A DNA stretch of 64,000 bases from positions 783,699-847,698 of the forward strand of contig NW_024738608.1 in NCBI RefSeq assembly GCF_018991925.1, in the 5' to 3' direction. Source of the DNA: Homarus americanus. Taxonomy: Eukaryota; Arthropoda; Malacostraca; Decapoda; Nephropidae. Shown here piece after piece: positions 49,556 to 60,881 of the stretch (position 1 is the first letter of the stretch; each line of letters starts with the position of its first letter). Both the position numbers and the translations under genes were made by a program. The notes below the pieces were generated by a model. The model searched no databases and was not told the origin of the DNA. It saw nothing but the letters and a program-made list of their open reading frames with translations.

Positions 49556-49675
49556 CCTCTCGTAGCCCAGGGAGCGAGGTGTGGCCCCAGTTAACAATAT
49601 ATAAATATTTGCCTTGAGAATTTCGCTCATGTTCCTTCCAAGAGATTCTTTAAGCAAACTCAAAACTCCTTACCA

Positions 49676-49840
49676 GTTCACTCTCCCCCACCCCCTCCCT
49701 CCCTCCCTCTCTCTCTCTCTCTCATATTCTTCACCTGCCTCTTTTCCCTCTTATCCTACCCCCTCTATTACATTCTTCCCTTCCCTCTCTCTCTCTCCTC
49801 CTGCTTCTCTTTCCCTCTTCCCCCACCTCTCTCGCTGACA

Positions 49841-49871
<31 letters not shown>

Positions 49872-50120
49872 GTCTCCTGCCTCTCTTTCTCTCTCCTCCT
49901 GATTTTATTTCATCCTCCGCCCCCCTCTCTTTTCTCCTGCGTCTTCTTCTCTCTCTTTCCTTTCAAGCCTCTCTCACCCTTTCCCCTGTCTCCCACTTTC
50001 TCTTTATCTTCCCTTGTTTGTGCAATTTCAGTATTCTTAAAATTTTACTCATAATCTTTACGTCTCGTCTCTCTCTCTCTCTCTCTCCCTCCCTCTCATT
50101 TTTATCCAACACTTCATCTA
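49676..50120. repeat. C/T-rich tract with (TC)n runs
   Basis: TC runs near 49709-49723, 49838-49867 and 50069-50087 within pyrimidine-rich sequence. Confidence 0.85.
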
Positions 50121-50429
50121 TCTCAACTCTTATCCATCATTCTATTTACCTATTACTTCCACTGTCATCCATTACTTCACCTTCCCACCATTATTATTAT
50201 TATCTCTAATTACTTTACTTTAATATATAATTACCTTTTTCGTATTAAAATTTCCGTCATTAGAACTCGTTAAGGGATTATATAAATAACTAAATAAATG
50301 TGTTAGCTGTACTGCCTTGTGGTGGGGTAATTTACCTGGGCAGACATAGGTGATAGTGTTCAGTAGTGGCCTTCAGTATATCTGGCTTTATTCAGCTACT
50401 GCCAGGCTAAATGAATTCCTGTGCTCTCT
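50121..50429. other. AT-rich unique sequence
   Basis: No recognised feature. Confidence 0.5.
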
Positions 50430-50635
50430 CTTTCATATGCTCTCTCTTTCATATACTCTCTCTCTTCTCCCTAATTACCCTCATATATCTCTCTCTCTAT
50501 CTCTCACCCCCCTTCAATATCACCATCCCCTCCACCCCCACCTTACCTCTCCATCCCCACCTCACCCCTCCACCCCCACCTCACCCCTCCACCCCCACCT
50601 CACCCCTCCCTCACCCCTCCACCCGCTAACTGTGT
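50430..50635. repeat. C/T-rich tract with CACCTCACCCCTCCACCCC units
   Basis: 19-bp units repeat about three times at 50560-50620. Confidence 0.8.
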
Positions 50636-51236
50636 CTCAACATATTAACACATCAACATTTCCCTCTGGCTGTGTAGACATCAAAGTGTGGCTCCAACTT
50701 TACAAAAACGCAACAGCCACGGAATTGCAGCACACTGGCTGAAAACTCCTCAAATTACGACCACTCCACGAACGATGACCGACCCCGCCTTTTGTGCGTG
50801 TGTGAGTGCGTGTAGTGGGTGCGTGGGTGCGTGCGTGTGACCCAGTAGACGGACACCACCACGAATTACGGGCCACGGGAACACAACTTTTACCGGAGGC
50901 AACACATTTTTTATTTCTCTCTCTCTTCTGTGCCGTTTTCACACGCAATCGGATTATCCTTCACGATTACACGCGCTCCAGGGGGTATAACCCAAAGGAA
51001 TGGCGAAGGCACACGAACGGTAGGAAGGGAAGGAGGGATAAATGGACGGCAGGAAGGAAAGAGTACCAGAAAAAAAATATATATTCTTCTACTCTACACA
51101 TGTGGGTCGGGATGGGTGATCTATTTTAATAAACCTGGTAGTTGATAGATGTACAGGACGAGAGAGACAGACCTGTGGACCGCACATGGACCAAAAGAGA
51201 CGTACAAATTAAAGTAGACCGGGAGGAGTGGTCTAT
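50636..51236. other. Unique sequence
   Basis: GTGCGTGGGTGCGTGCGTG patch near 50815-50838. Frames of 60-107 codons at 50806-51327 are not recognised. Confidence 0.45.
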
Positions 51237-51797
51237 GTACAGTCAGCCAAAGATGCACCGACCCCACCCTGGGTCTCGTGCTCGTAATTTTACCTGGCAA
51301 TACTTGGTAAAGGAAGGCTGTATGTAAAGGTGATTGTGATTGGTGGATCTGTTTTCGGCTGTATCACTGTCAGGATAAATATTAAACAAACCAAAGGCAA
51401 CATTTTTATGATAATAAACTATTCATTGTTATTTAAGGTCATGAGAAGTTTCCAAATGTTCGTATATTTGTTTAATAATGAAAATTTGATGTGAGAATCT
51501 TGTGGCAGCTGTGGTTGCAGTTGAATTGCCAATTCATTAATATAATTTTCTTCATTATTTAAACAAATATACGAACATTTGGAAACTTCTCATGACCTTA
51601 AATAACAATGAATAGTTTATTATCATAAAAATGTTGCCTTTGGTTTGTTTAATATTTATCCTGACAGTGATACAGCCGAAAACAGATCCACCAATCACAA
51701 TCACCTTTACATACAGCCTTCCTTTACCAAGTATTGCCAGGTAAAATTACGAGCACGAGACCCAAGGTGGGGTCGGTGCATCTTTGGCTGACTGTAC
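51237..51797. repeat. Near-perfect palindrome, 239-bp arms, 83-bp spacer
   Basis: The left arm 51237-51475 and the right arm 51559-51797 are reverse complements with a single substitution (C at 51269 against the partner of 51765). The arms start GTACAGTCAGCCAAAG and keep partial complementarity a little further into the spacer. There are no obvious target duplications and no coding frame. It could be a young foldback element, an inverted duplication or an assembly fold-back artefact. If transcribed, it would form a long RNA hairpin. Confidence 0.97.
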
Positions 51798-52500
51798 CTT
51801 AGGACATAATATAAACCTCCTCCTCCTCTCCCTCACCTCCTGTCCCTACAACAATCGTAACTATAAAAGCGCCCACACACTTACAAAGACACACACACAT
51901 TAACAGACCCCCCACACACATTACCTACATTTCGAAAACTTTAATACCGCCAGGAACAAAGATGCAGTGCCTTCCCAGTAACATTATTTATGGACGGCCA
52001 GCAGCTTCTCCAACACACCTGTTAGCCCTCCCATGGTAAATGACATCACCTGGTGACCATCTCAAGACTACAGTATACCTGGTGGCCTGAAATGTGGTTC
52101 TTCTTTACGCTTCCTGGGTAATTGGTGGACTAGTTTAGGTTAGGAAGGGTTAAGTTGAGTTGGATTAGGTTGGGATAGGTTCAAATATTTTTTTTAGGTC
52201 ACGTTAGGCTATGTTACGTTACATTAACATACATTAGTTTATATTAGGTCAGATTACGTTAAGTAGCGTTATTTTACGTTTGGTTTCGATGGGATTAATT
52301 AGGTCAGGTTCCACTGGGACTTAAAACCACGACGTACAGTAGGTTCCAAAGCGACTGTAGGTGTTGTAACCCATTACCAGAGTAACTAATGCCGTTAGGA
52401 CTTATTTTCGAGACCAAAGGTAGCGTTTATTACGGTTTCCAGGGAGGCTCTTGCTTGTCGGGGCGATTCCAGCCTAACTATCTTCCTGTTCATTGTATAG
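51798..52500. other. Unique sequence with degenerate TTAGG field
   Basis: 52130-52270 holds TTAGGTTAGG, GGATTAGGTTGGG and TACGTTA variants. No gene recognised. Confidence 0.55.
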
Positions 52501-52501
52501 G

Positions 52502-52540
<39 letters not shown>

Positions 52541-52648
52541 TACAAGCTCTTCCCAGAACACCAATAAAAGTCAAACAGATTTTAAACCAGAGAGAGAGAG
52601 AGAGAGTGTGTCTGTAATACAACTGGTACTGACCTAAGGAAAAGACCT

Positions 52649-52706
<58 letters not shown>
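52501..52706. repeat. (TC)n followed by (AG)n in opposite sense
   Basis: TC at 52502-52538, then AG at 52591-52607 and 52654-52706. TC and AG tracts are complementary, so this segment can fold back on itself. Confidence 0.93.
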
Positions 52707-52707
<1 letters not shown>

Positions 52708-53287
52708 CGTTTTTATTTCAATTCGTCTTGGATTACTTGTGTCATGTTTTGGTTGGGTCAGACAACACACCTACATTACATTCCTCAAACTACAGTATAT
52801 TAATTTAGCTGGATAACCTAACCTAGCCTAACCTAACCTAACCTAACATACGTACAAGCAGCTACAATACAAACCCTTAATCCAGTTACAGTAAATATAT
52901 CATCAAGGTAGTATGGGCAGACATACAAAGGGATTTACTGTAAGGAATCTACCCCACGAGGAATGTTTCCATCAGTATTATGTCTGTAGCAATATATTGA
53001 CACATTGACATGCCTCTGGTCTACTAGCGTGTATACAACAGCTGGACATGTGTAGTGTTGGGGAGTGTCATGTAATGTTGATCAATGCGGCTCTGCTTCA
53101 TGTGTTACTATGGATTAATGATATAGGTGAAGAGAGGGAGGGGAAAGAGAGGGGGGAGAATGAGAGAAGGAGAAAGAGAGAAATGGGGAAGAGAGAAGAG
53201 GAAAGGAAGGAAAGAGAGAAAGAGATAATAGGACATGAAGAGAGTGAACTAAGGTCACCCATTAACCCAGAATAGCATTTAATTTTC
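52707..53287. other. Unique sequence, CCTAA tract, GA-rich patch
   Basis: CCTAA repeats at about 52818-52848. GA-rich at 53128-53230. No gene recognised. Confidence 0.6.
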
Positions 53288-54567
53288 GTGACATAAGAAC
53301 ATAAGAAAATAAGGAGTCTGCAATAGGCCGGTTGGCCTGTGCATGGCAGCTCCTGTCGAGAGTTACTACCACTCTCTATCATCCATGAATCTATCTAGCC
53401 TACTTTTAAAACCTTCCAGCGCTCCAGCACTTACTACAAAGTTGCTAAGCTTGTTCCACTCGTCCACCACCCTATTTGTGAACCAGTTTCTTCCTATCTC
53501 CCTCCTAAACCAAAACTTATGCAACTTAAATCCGTTGCTCCGAGTCCTATCCTGCTCGGATATTATAAGAACTTTATCTATATCGTCTTTACTGATTCCT
53601 TTCACCCACTTAAATACTTCTATCATCTCCCCGCACTCTTCGTCTTTCTAGGGAATGCAAGTTAAGTTTCTTTAACCTATCTTGATATGGAAGGTTTCTA
53701 AGTCCCGGAATCATTTTCGTCATTCTTCGCTGCACCGACTCCATTGAATTTATATCCATTCTATAATAAGGGCACCAGAACTGAACCGCATAATCGAGGT
53801 GCGGCCTGACTAGCGCAAGATATAGTTGCAATAAGACCTCTGCACTCTTATGAATTACACTTCTAGATATAAAACCCAATACTCTGTTTGCCTTATTTCG
53901 AGCATTAACGCACTGTTTTCTAGGCCGTAGGTCCGGGCTTACAAGTACCCCTAAGTCTCATTCACAAGTCGACTTCTCTAGGTTGATGTTGTCAAGGCTG
54001 TATACACTGACAGAATTTGTTCTTCCCATATTAAGTATGCTGCACTTGCTGGTGCTGAATTTCATTTACCATTTTTCTGACCACTCCTACAGTTTATTTA
54101 AATCCTCCTGTAGTGCATTTGCATCCTGCCCTGAATTAATCTGCCGCCCTATTTTGGTGTCATCCGCAAACTTGCTTATGACACTGCTGATCCCAGTATC
54201 TAGATCGTTTATGTAGATTATGAACAAGAGTGGGCCCAGTACTGACCCCTGGGGAACCCCACTGGTTACACAACCCCACTCAGATTTAACACCATCTACG
54301 CCGACCCCTGTGTTCTATCGGTGAGTCATGATTTTATCCAATTTAAAACTTTCCTCTCGACACCATGAGCCTTAACTTTTCTCAGAAGCCTCTGATGCGG
54401 TACTCTGTCAAGCGCTTTGCTAAAGTCTAAGTAAATAACATCGTAACTTTCGTCATTATCTACTACCTGGAAGACTTTCCTAAAAAACGTTAGCAGATTT
54501 GTTAGACAAGATTTTCCCTTTGTAAACCCATATTGAGAGTCGTAGATTAATTTGCTGTCCATTCACC
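53288..54567 (-). pseudogene. CR1-like LINE, 5'-truncated and decayed (reverse transcriptase and C-terminus)
   Basis: A non-LTR retrotransposon read on the minus strand. Reverse-transcriptase palm motifs appear in order: motif A LDFSKALDRVPH (about 54392-54430), motif [15 protein letters not shown] (about 54222-54264) and motif C FADD (54159-54170). The C-terminal part has VRPHLDYAVQFWCPYY and SVQRRMTK, typical of CR1/L2-type elements. It ends in TTCTTATG octamers (53292-53315), like the short 3' octamer tail of CR1. In-frame stops lie at 54326-54328, 54087-54089, 54066-54068 and 53958-53960, and frameshifts near 54300 and 53640, so it is dead. The endonuclease and ORF1 are missing upstream of about 54567. 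In life such a protein primes reverse transcription of its own RNA, and of SINEs sharing its tail, at nicked nuclear DNA. The clade assignment is inference from the motifs and tail. Confidence 0.93.
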
Positions 54568-54640
54568 AGTTTCTCTCTCTCTTTCTCTTTCTACACACAC
54601 ACATATTTTGACTTCTCACCAAAAATTTAAATGGAAACTC

Positions 54641-54643
<3 letters not shown>

Positions 54644-54707
<64 letters not shown>
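54644..54707. repeat. (TC)n microsatellite
   Basis: About 32 TC units. Confidence 0.96.
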
Positions 54708-54709
<2 letters not shown>

Positions 54710-54940
54710 GTTTCTTCTTAGCGGGTGAGTTATCTTCCCCTATCTTTCTCCTTTCCTTCATATTTTTTTTATATTTATCTGTCTCTATGTCTCTCTCTAT
54801 CTCTCCCACTCTCTTTCTCGCCCTCTCTCTCACACATATGTTATTAGAGGCAAAGGTTCCCACAATCGAATTTTTGGCCTTGCCGTGGTAATGACAAGGT
54901 AAAGGCGACTGGTGTATCATAAACAGGTAGCGGCGCTTAC

Positions 54941-55570
54941 CTGCAGGAAGAGGTGTGTGTGTGGAGGTAACTGGTGGAGGGGGTATAGTAGGCGGGTGAG
55001 GGGAGGAGGGAAGCAAGATGTGATGGGAAGGAGGGATTAAAGTGAGAGAGGATGGGAGAGATGGAGGGAGGGAAGGAATGGAGAGGAGAGGGAGGGGTAG
55101 GGGGGAGGATTGGAGGAGGAGAAGGAGAGAGGAATGGAGAGGAGAGGGAGGAAGGGGGGAGGATTGGAGAGGAGGAGAAGGAGAGGAGGAATGGAGAGGA
55201 GGAAGGGGGAAGGAAGGGGGGGGGATGGATCGAGGTGAGGTGGAGAGGAAAAGAGTAAGAGAGGTGAGGAGGTGGAGGTGGGGATGGAGAGAGAATATAA
55301 GAAGGTAAGAAGGGATAATAGGGATGAATTGTACAGAGAGGATAGAATAGATATGAAAAAAGGGAATTGGGGAGGAAGAAGATGATAAAACAGTGGAAGG
55401 GGAAGATGAAGGCAGACAGGAGAAAAGAAAAGGAGAGGAAGGAAGGAGAGGAGGGAATAAAGTGAGAGGAGGGAAGGAAGGAGAGGAGGGAATAAAGTGA
55501 GAGGAGGGAAGGAAGGAATAAAGTGAGAGGAGGGAAGGAAGGAGAGGAGGGAATAAAGTGAAAGGAGGGT
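54941..55570. repeat. G/A-rich tract with GAGAGGAGGGAATAAAGTGA units
   Basis: GGAGGAGAAGGAG-type sequence to about 55260. Then a unit of about 30-40 bp (GGAGGGAATAAAGTGAGAGG) repeats four times at 55440-55565. The 349-codon minus-strand frame over the region is compositional. Confidence 0.85.
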
Positions 55571-56109
55571 TAGGTAGGAAAGATGGGTAAAAAAGTTTAG
55601 AAAAGGAAAAGAGTAAAGAAGAGGAAGAGACGATAATAAAGAGAAAAATAACAGTACAACAAAAAATAAAAAAAATAAAAATAATCAACTACAAACAGAA
55701 GAGCGAACATTGTTCAGGCGAAACTACAAACAAATACACGAGAGGAGGAAGAGAGTAGGGATGAGGCTTTCACCAGAGGGGGCGCTGTTGATTGCTCGTA
55801 CTGGCGATCATCATTATGGTAAGGATGAATCGCCTCTACTATCTATACCCAGTGAGTCTCGTCTGATTTGCATACACCGCTAAGGATCAGTAGTCACTTA
55901 GGAGTCTCTCTCTCTGATGTATACTATGCATATTCATTTACAGTATACATGGTGGGGGGTTGTAATAGTGTGGCCTCTATTGTGATGCACTACACGAGTA
56001 AATTCTGATGACACACACACACACACACACGAGGTGGAGTCCCATCTGTTAGGTATTTTATTTTTCTACACACCTTAGTCCTAGTAAAAATAAGGTGTAT
56101 TTATATTCA
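55571..56109. other. Unique sequence with a CTCF-core-like site
   Basis: AGGGGGCGC at 55777-55785 matches the conserved CTCF core, but its 5' half matches poorly. (AC)n at about 56010-56028. An ATGTATAC/GTATACAT inverted pair lies near 55917-55949. Confidence 0.4.
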
Positions 56110-56290
56110 CTTACAGTTTCCCCCCCTCTCTCTCTCCCTCTCCCCCCTCACTCTCCCTCTGGCTGTAAGCTCGCCAGTACTCAAGCTGTGGTAACGTTTT
56201 GCCCTCCCTTGTAATTGCAGATTCCGTTTCCCCCTCTGCCAGTAACAACCAACTTCATTTCCCCCCTCTCCCTCTCTTTTAATTACTACC
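56110..56290. repeat. C/T-rich tract
   Basis: CCCCCCTCTCTC-type sequence in two blocks (56119-56160 and 56228-56280). Confidence 0.75.
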
Positions 56291-58045
56291 TCTTATTCTC
56301 TCGTAATTTACCAGACTGAGTGTATTAATCAACATTTAAAAACTCACATTACTGATGTTTTAAACAGGTTATTATTTACTGTTCAAACTGCTTTATTCAA
56401 ATTAAAAAATGAGAGCAGGTGTTTAGACGTAAATTAATTCCACAGAATTAGTTGTGTACGAAGCTCTACGATGTCATAGAAATATGAATAGTGTAAACAA
56501 AAGTTTTCAGACACGAGCAATCCCGTTAAGCCAGGGTCAGGAAGAGTTAGGAGTCCCACCTCACTAAAGTCACTGGTCATTTGGGGAAGCTAAAGCTTGG
56601 CTCACCAAAATTAATTGTCTTTGAAGTTCTCTTCCGTGGTCTGTCCACACTTCTGACTATTACAACTTTTCAAGAGACTTGTTTAATGTGGCTTTCTCGG
56701 AGGTGGTAAGTTCAAGGCTGGTCCAGCGGTTATGGTTATTTAGTGTTTCCAGAGCACAAAAATTCACCCCTGGTACACCACCACCTCGCTGAGCCTCAAC
56801 ACCTAAATAGTGTAAGCTTGTAAGTCGTTGGCTTGAATAAGTTGTCACATGGACCAATATTTGTTTCCAGTAAAATTATTATAAAAAATACCTAACCTCA
56901 ATACTCTCGGAACTGTGTAAAAATGCCCATGGTGATAAACTGATAGTGAGATCTGGCCACACCTGCCTGTGACCAACGGCGTTAGTGACAGATGTTTTTT
57001 GGTGAATTTTATCAATGTTGGTCGTATCTTGCGTGTTGCAGCAGCCTAGCTAAACTAAACAGTGGACTGAGACAGTGTTCTGAATTCGGTGTTGTTTGTA
57101 AACAACATTTGATTCGGCCATGGTGAAGACCCGTGTATGACAGACCTCATATGTGGTTTACTTGTAGCTAGTGATCGCTGCTTCTCATTATAATTTACCA
57201 TAATAACAACATGAAACATTAAATTACAATGAAAAAACAACAACAACTGAATAAGTAAATTTTTTATTTCCAACTCCTTGACCTACATAACCCTCAGGTC
57301 GATCTCAGACATTGCAAGACGAAGAGAGAATTTTATCCTCGCCTGCGGCTGTAGATACAATCAAAAAGTATTTAAGTGTGTGTTAATCAATATGACGCAA
57401 CGGACGAAGGATTTTGACAACCCTACCCAGACGTTATATGTAAATTTAAGCTAAGAACATCAATTTCTGTAAACATCCCTCGCGAAACTACAATATGTAA
57501 TTAATCTGTCTTAATGATAATTATCTTATAACAGTAATTGGCAACACACCAGCATCATTATATAAGCACTAAGTCTGAGTATGAAATTCAGTGAAATGAA
57601 TTACATTTCCTGAATGCATAATATCGACTGAAATCCGATAATCAATGTTCAAGATAATTATATAAACGATTTACATACACTTTAAAATAGTTAACATCAT
57701 CTTTCTATTAGGATTCCAATTACCAAGTACCGCCTAAAATGGTACCAACACAACCTATCGCTACGCTGTTCTCCTCTAAGATCTTATTGACTTTACTGAA
57801 GAAAGGTTCCCGAGTGAACATCTAAACAGTGATGGTCGTCTCGTGAGCTGGTGTCACGAACTACGGTCTGCCTTTATGCTCATATCAGTTTAATTCTATT
57901 GTGAGAACGCCACTCCATATTGCCTCAATGTGGTAATGGGAAGGTTTTATATGTGGTGGCCGGGCTGGGGTGGAATAATGCGGGCGGCTGACCACAATAC
58001 AGTATACTTGTTGTAGTAAAGGGAATATGAATGCAGAGAGTGTGG
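56291..58045. other. AT-rich unique sequence, no recognised gene
   Basis: Minus-strand frames at 56660-56857 (65 codons) and 57055-57273 (72 codons) are not low-complexity, but I do not recognise them and see no splice structure linking them. Confidence 0.5.
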
Positions 58046-58175
58046 AGGTAGAGGTACGTGAACAAATACAAGTTAAGGTGCGTGAACAAGTACAAGTTAA
58101 GGTACGTGAACAAGTACAAGTTAAGGTACGTGAACAAGTACAAGTTAAGGTACGTGGACAGGTACAAGTATGACT
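58046..58175. repeat. 24-bp minisatellite GTACAAGTTAAGGTACGTGAAC, ~5 copies
   Basis: Units differ by single bases (GTACGTG/GTGCGTG). The period is a multiple of three, so the minus-strand frame repeats an eight-residue Cys/Thr/Ser unit. Confidence 0.92.
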
Positions 58176-58265
58176 TCCAAACTGATAGCAGCAATCTACA
58201 AATATAGCTGACAATTAACGTACACGATTATATCACTTCCTCTTATACACAAAGAAAGGGAAGAA

Positions 58266-58268
<3 letters not shown>

Positions 58269-58327
<59 letters not shown>
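58269..58327. repeat. (GA)n microsatellite
   Basis: About 29 GA units. Confidence 0.96.
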
Positions 58328-58328
<1 letters not shown>

Positions 58329-59083
58329 AAATACCTAAAACCAACGACTCATAAAACAAGAGAGACGGTAAACCAGACTTAAAAACCAAACACACAACCC
58401 AGATCAAAACGAAACTTCCCCGGTCCAGATTTTTAATGCCTGTTGAAGCTAGCTCGAAGCGCCTAACGAAACGGACTGGAATGACGGGAAAATCTTGCTA
58501 GGAATGTCGACAATCCTGGCTAGGAGGGCTGGTAAGCTGGGCAGGGAATGTGAGGAGCGTGGGGATCTTGCCAGGCACAAAGACTCAGGAGGAAGGAGTC
58601 TCAAGGCGTCAAAAGACAGACAAACCCAGACGCCACATTCCGCTTACCGACCCGCAGTTCGGAAAATTTATCTCTGAACTGCAGTTATATGTAATATTAA
58701 CAAAATAAATAATGATTAGAAGCCACATATGTAACTTTACACGAAACATAACGAACAAAATCAATGACTCGTATATATCAGGTAACACATATGTAACTTT
58801 ACGATATCTTGATTACATACGGCTGATTTACACGATATCAGTGAAAGAAATGGCTATTATTACACAATTTTTATCACCCAAATGGCTATCATACGTAACA
58901 TTAAACAAATACATGTGACCCGCAGCTCTTATGTAGAGAACCTAAGATTTAAACGAATAATCAAATAAGTAAACATATATTGTTTACATTTAGGTTCAAG
59001 TCAACACCTCTCTGTTTACAGATGTTTAAAGATGATATAATACTATTTTTTAGAAGCTGTGTGTTAATGTTTATAGTGTGTCT
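58328..59083. other. Unique AT-rich sequence
   Basis: A local pair of TACACGAAA...CACATATGTAACTTTAC segments occurs near 58724-58744 and 58785-58803. No gene recognised. Confidence 0.5.
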
Positions 59084-59144
59084 GTTCCTGGTACCCAAAT
59101 CCAGGTTTATGTCTCCCCAACACCTGGATTTTGGTACCAGGAAC
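59084..59144. repeat. 23-bp inverted repeat (hairpin)
   Basis: GTTCCTGGTACCCAAATCC... at 59084-59106 pairs with ...GGTACCAGGAAC at 59122-59144. There is one mismatch in 23 bp, and the loop is 15 nt. Weak complementarity continues outward through GTTTATAGTGTG and its partner. The role is unknown; it may be a MITE remnant. Confidence 0.9.
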
Positions 59145-59379
59145 ATACACTGACACTGTAAACGATAAACGTATTATTTGACAGAGAGACAAAGGCAGAT
59201 TGAGAAAGAGACGGACAGAGAGAGTACACTTGCTGAATCAGAACGTTCCCTAACTCAACACAGACTCAGAACTCGGCTAACACAACAAAACAAAATTGGT
59301 GGATCCATCTGGCAGCGTCTGGTCGGGATTACACCAAGATCTGTCTGTGTTACGATTTAAGGAACCAGACGTGTGGATG

Positions 59380-59787
59380 TTCCCTTGGTGGTGGAGAGGG
59401 AGGTGAGAGGGAGGGAGTGGGAGAGTGGAGGAGGTGGAAGGGGAAAGTGGAGGCTAGAGGGATGTAAGGGGAAGAGGAGGTGGGAGGGAGGTGGAAGAGG
59501 TGAGGGGAGGAGGGGGAGGTGGATGCGAGGGTAGTGGAGGTAGAGGTGAAAAGGAGTAGGGAGGAAGAGGGAGAGAGGTAGGAGGGACGTGGATGGGGAA
59601 TGAGAGGGTGTTGGGAGAGAAGTGAGAGGGCGAAAGAGGGAGGGTAGACGGAAACTTTAAGAAGGAAAAGTAGGTAGGAGAGAGAGAAATGAAGAAAAAA
59701 CTTGGGAGATAATAAGAGGGAAGGATGAAGAGGAGAAAGGAAGAACCCTAAAGGAAAGAGGAATGGTGAGAGTCAAAGAACGGTGGG

Positions 59788-59822
<35 letters not shown>
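59380..59822. repeat. G/A-rich tract ending in (AG)n
   Basis: GGTGGAGG, GGGAGAG and AGGAAG units on the plus strand. Pure AG at about 59791-59822. Confidence 0.85.
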
Positions 59823-59825
<3 letters not shown>

Positions 59826-59846
59826 AGTGGAAAAAACAATAGCAAC

Positions 59847-60227
59847 CACCACAGTTCATTTTTTTTATTGGGCACCCCCCCTACATCCTGTATAAGGTGA
59901 AGCACAGAAGCGCCTACAGCGCCCAACAGAGAAGCATGCTAAGTTCATGCTTGCCTTTATGTCTCATGGGTTAAGGGCGTAGAAGCCTGAAAAGTCAATG
60001 GTTTATGTCATCAAGTTATTGAAAGCTCCAACAACTTTACTTGAATACGAATTAGCAACTTTCGATTTACAACAGGTACCTACACAACTGCTAGGTGAAC
60101 AGGGACCAAGGGGGCTAGGAAGTATGTCCAAACAACTTTTCCACCGGCCCGGGAATCGAACCCGTCACATCTCGCTTGCGAGGCAAGAGCGGTACCGTTC
60201 TACCACCGCCGACTCACCACAGTTCAT
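59847..60227 (-). mobile_element. Full-length tRNA-headed SINE with 13-bp target site duplications
   Basis: On the minus strand a tRNA-like head begins AGTCGGCGGTGGTAGAACGG. It has a good anticodon-like stem-loop whose loop would read CGC (alanine), and an exact B box GGTTCGATTCC. A body of about 280 bp follows and ends in an A run (plus-strand T run 59860-59867). The 13-bp string CACCACAGTTCAT flanks it at 59847-59859 and 60215-60227. The element itself is 59860-60214 (355 bp). Duplications plus poly-A are the hallmarks of LINE-mediated insertion. The head lacks a full D arm, so it is not a functional tRNA gene. The body carries CCTAGCAGTTGTGTAGGTAC, a motif I associate with decapod SINEs from memory only. 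Confidence 0.9.
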
Positions 60228-60692
60228 CTATGGGCACCGTAGGGGGAGGTCACACCCGCTCGTCGTCCTCTGACCTGACTGGCATTCAGCGCTGTGTGAA
60301 GCTTGGTACAGGTGTGAGAAGTTACCTTGTGTGCCTGAGTTATCTCGGTACCTCGACCCTATAAACGTGGACTGTATAATTATGTACCATAACCAAACTG
60401 TATAGAGGAAAATACAGTGTGACGCGATACATTAGATTAGATTTAGATTGCCCACGAGGGTTGCGCCTCCCAGCCACCGTTCACCCCTGTGTGCCACACA
60501 CACCACACACAAGGATAACCAAACTAACTTATACAGTATTTCGTGCATTGTGAAACAGGGTGTTATACTTAGTGACTTTACAGACTTTGTCTGTACTCAC
60601 CCATAAAGATGTGAATTACACGAAAGCGCTTGGGAACTTCGTGTTTTCTTGTGGTTATAAGCATATACTTGAATCACGTGCACCTTCAGTGA
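60228..60692. other. Unique sequence
   Basis: No gene recognised. AGATTAGATTTAGATTG local repetition near 60433. Confidence 0.5.
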
Positions 60693-60698
60693 TTTACT

Positions 60699-60743
<45 letters not shown>

Positions 60744-60881
60744 ATAATGTATTCCTTTGAACCTCTGTCCTGCGTGGCAGTGAGAAGTGATACCACCCTC
60801 AGTGTCAAGACCTGACTGAATTACTCAGAATAAGCAAACCGTACTACAAGCTTTATCCATAAATTTGTTTAACTAAAAAAA
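60693..60881 (+). mobile_element. A-tailed dispersed repeat, copy C (3' half) with (AT)n
   Basis: (AT)n at about 60701-60739 leads into ATGTATTCCTTTGAACC, one CCTCTGTCCTGCGTGGCAG module and the shared 3' segment, ending TTTGTTTAACTAAAAAAAC. Copies A and B have other microsatellite tracts further upstream. Here the AT tract sits where their TATAGTTGTTAATGA sequence lies. Confidence 0.72.

Noticed and set aside
53366..53879. Host gene with two exons on the minus strand
   Set aside because: Both frames are consecutive parts of one LINE C-terminal region, separated by a frameshift near 53640 and not by an intron.
54639..55688. 349-codon minus-strand open frame
   Set aside because: Ser/Pro/Leu low complexity from a G/A-rich tract, ending in a TC microsatellite. 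No domain or codon structure.
60140..60214. Functional tRNA-Ala(CGC) gene, minus strand
   Set aside because: The D arm is incomplete and the T stem has a mismatch. It is joined to a 280-bp body with an A run and target duplications, so it is a SINE head.
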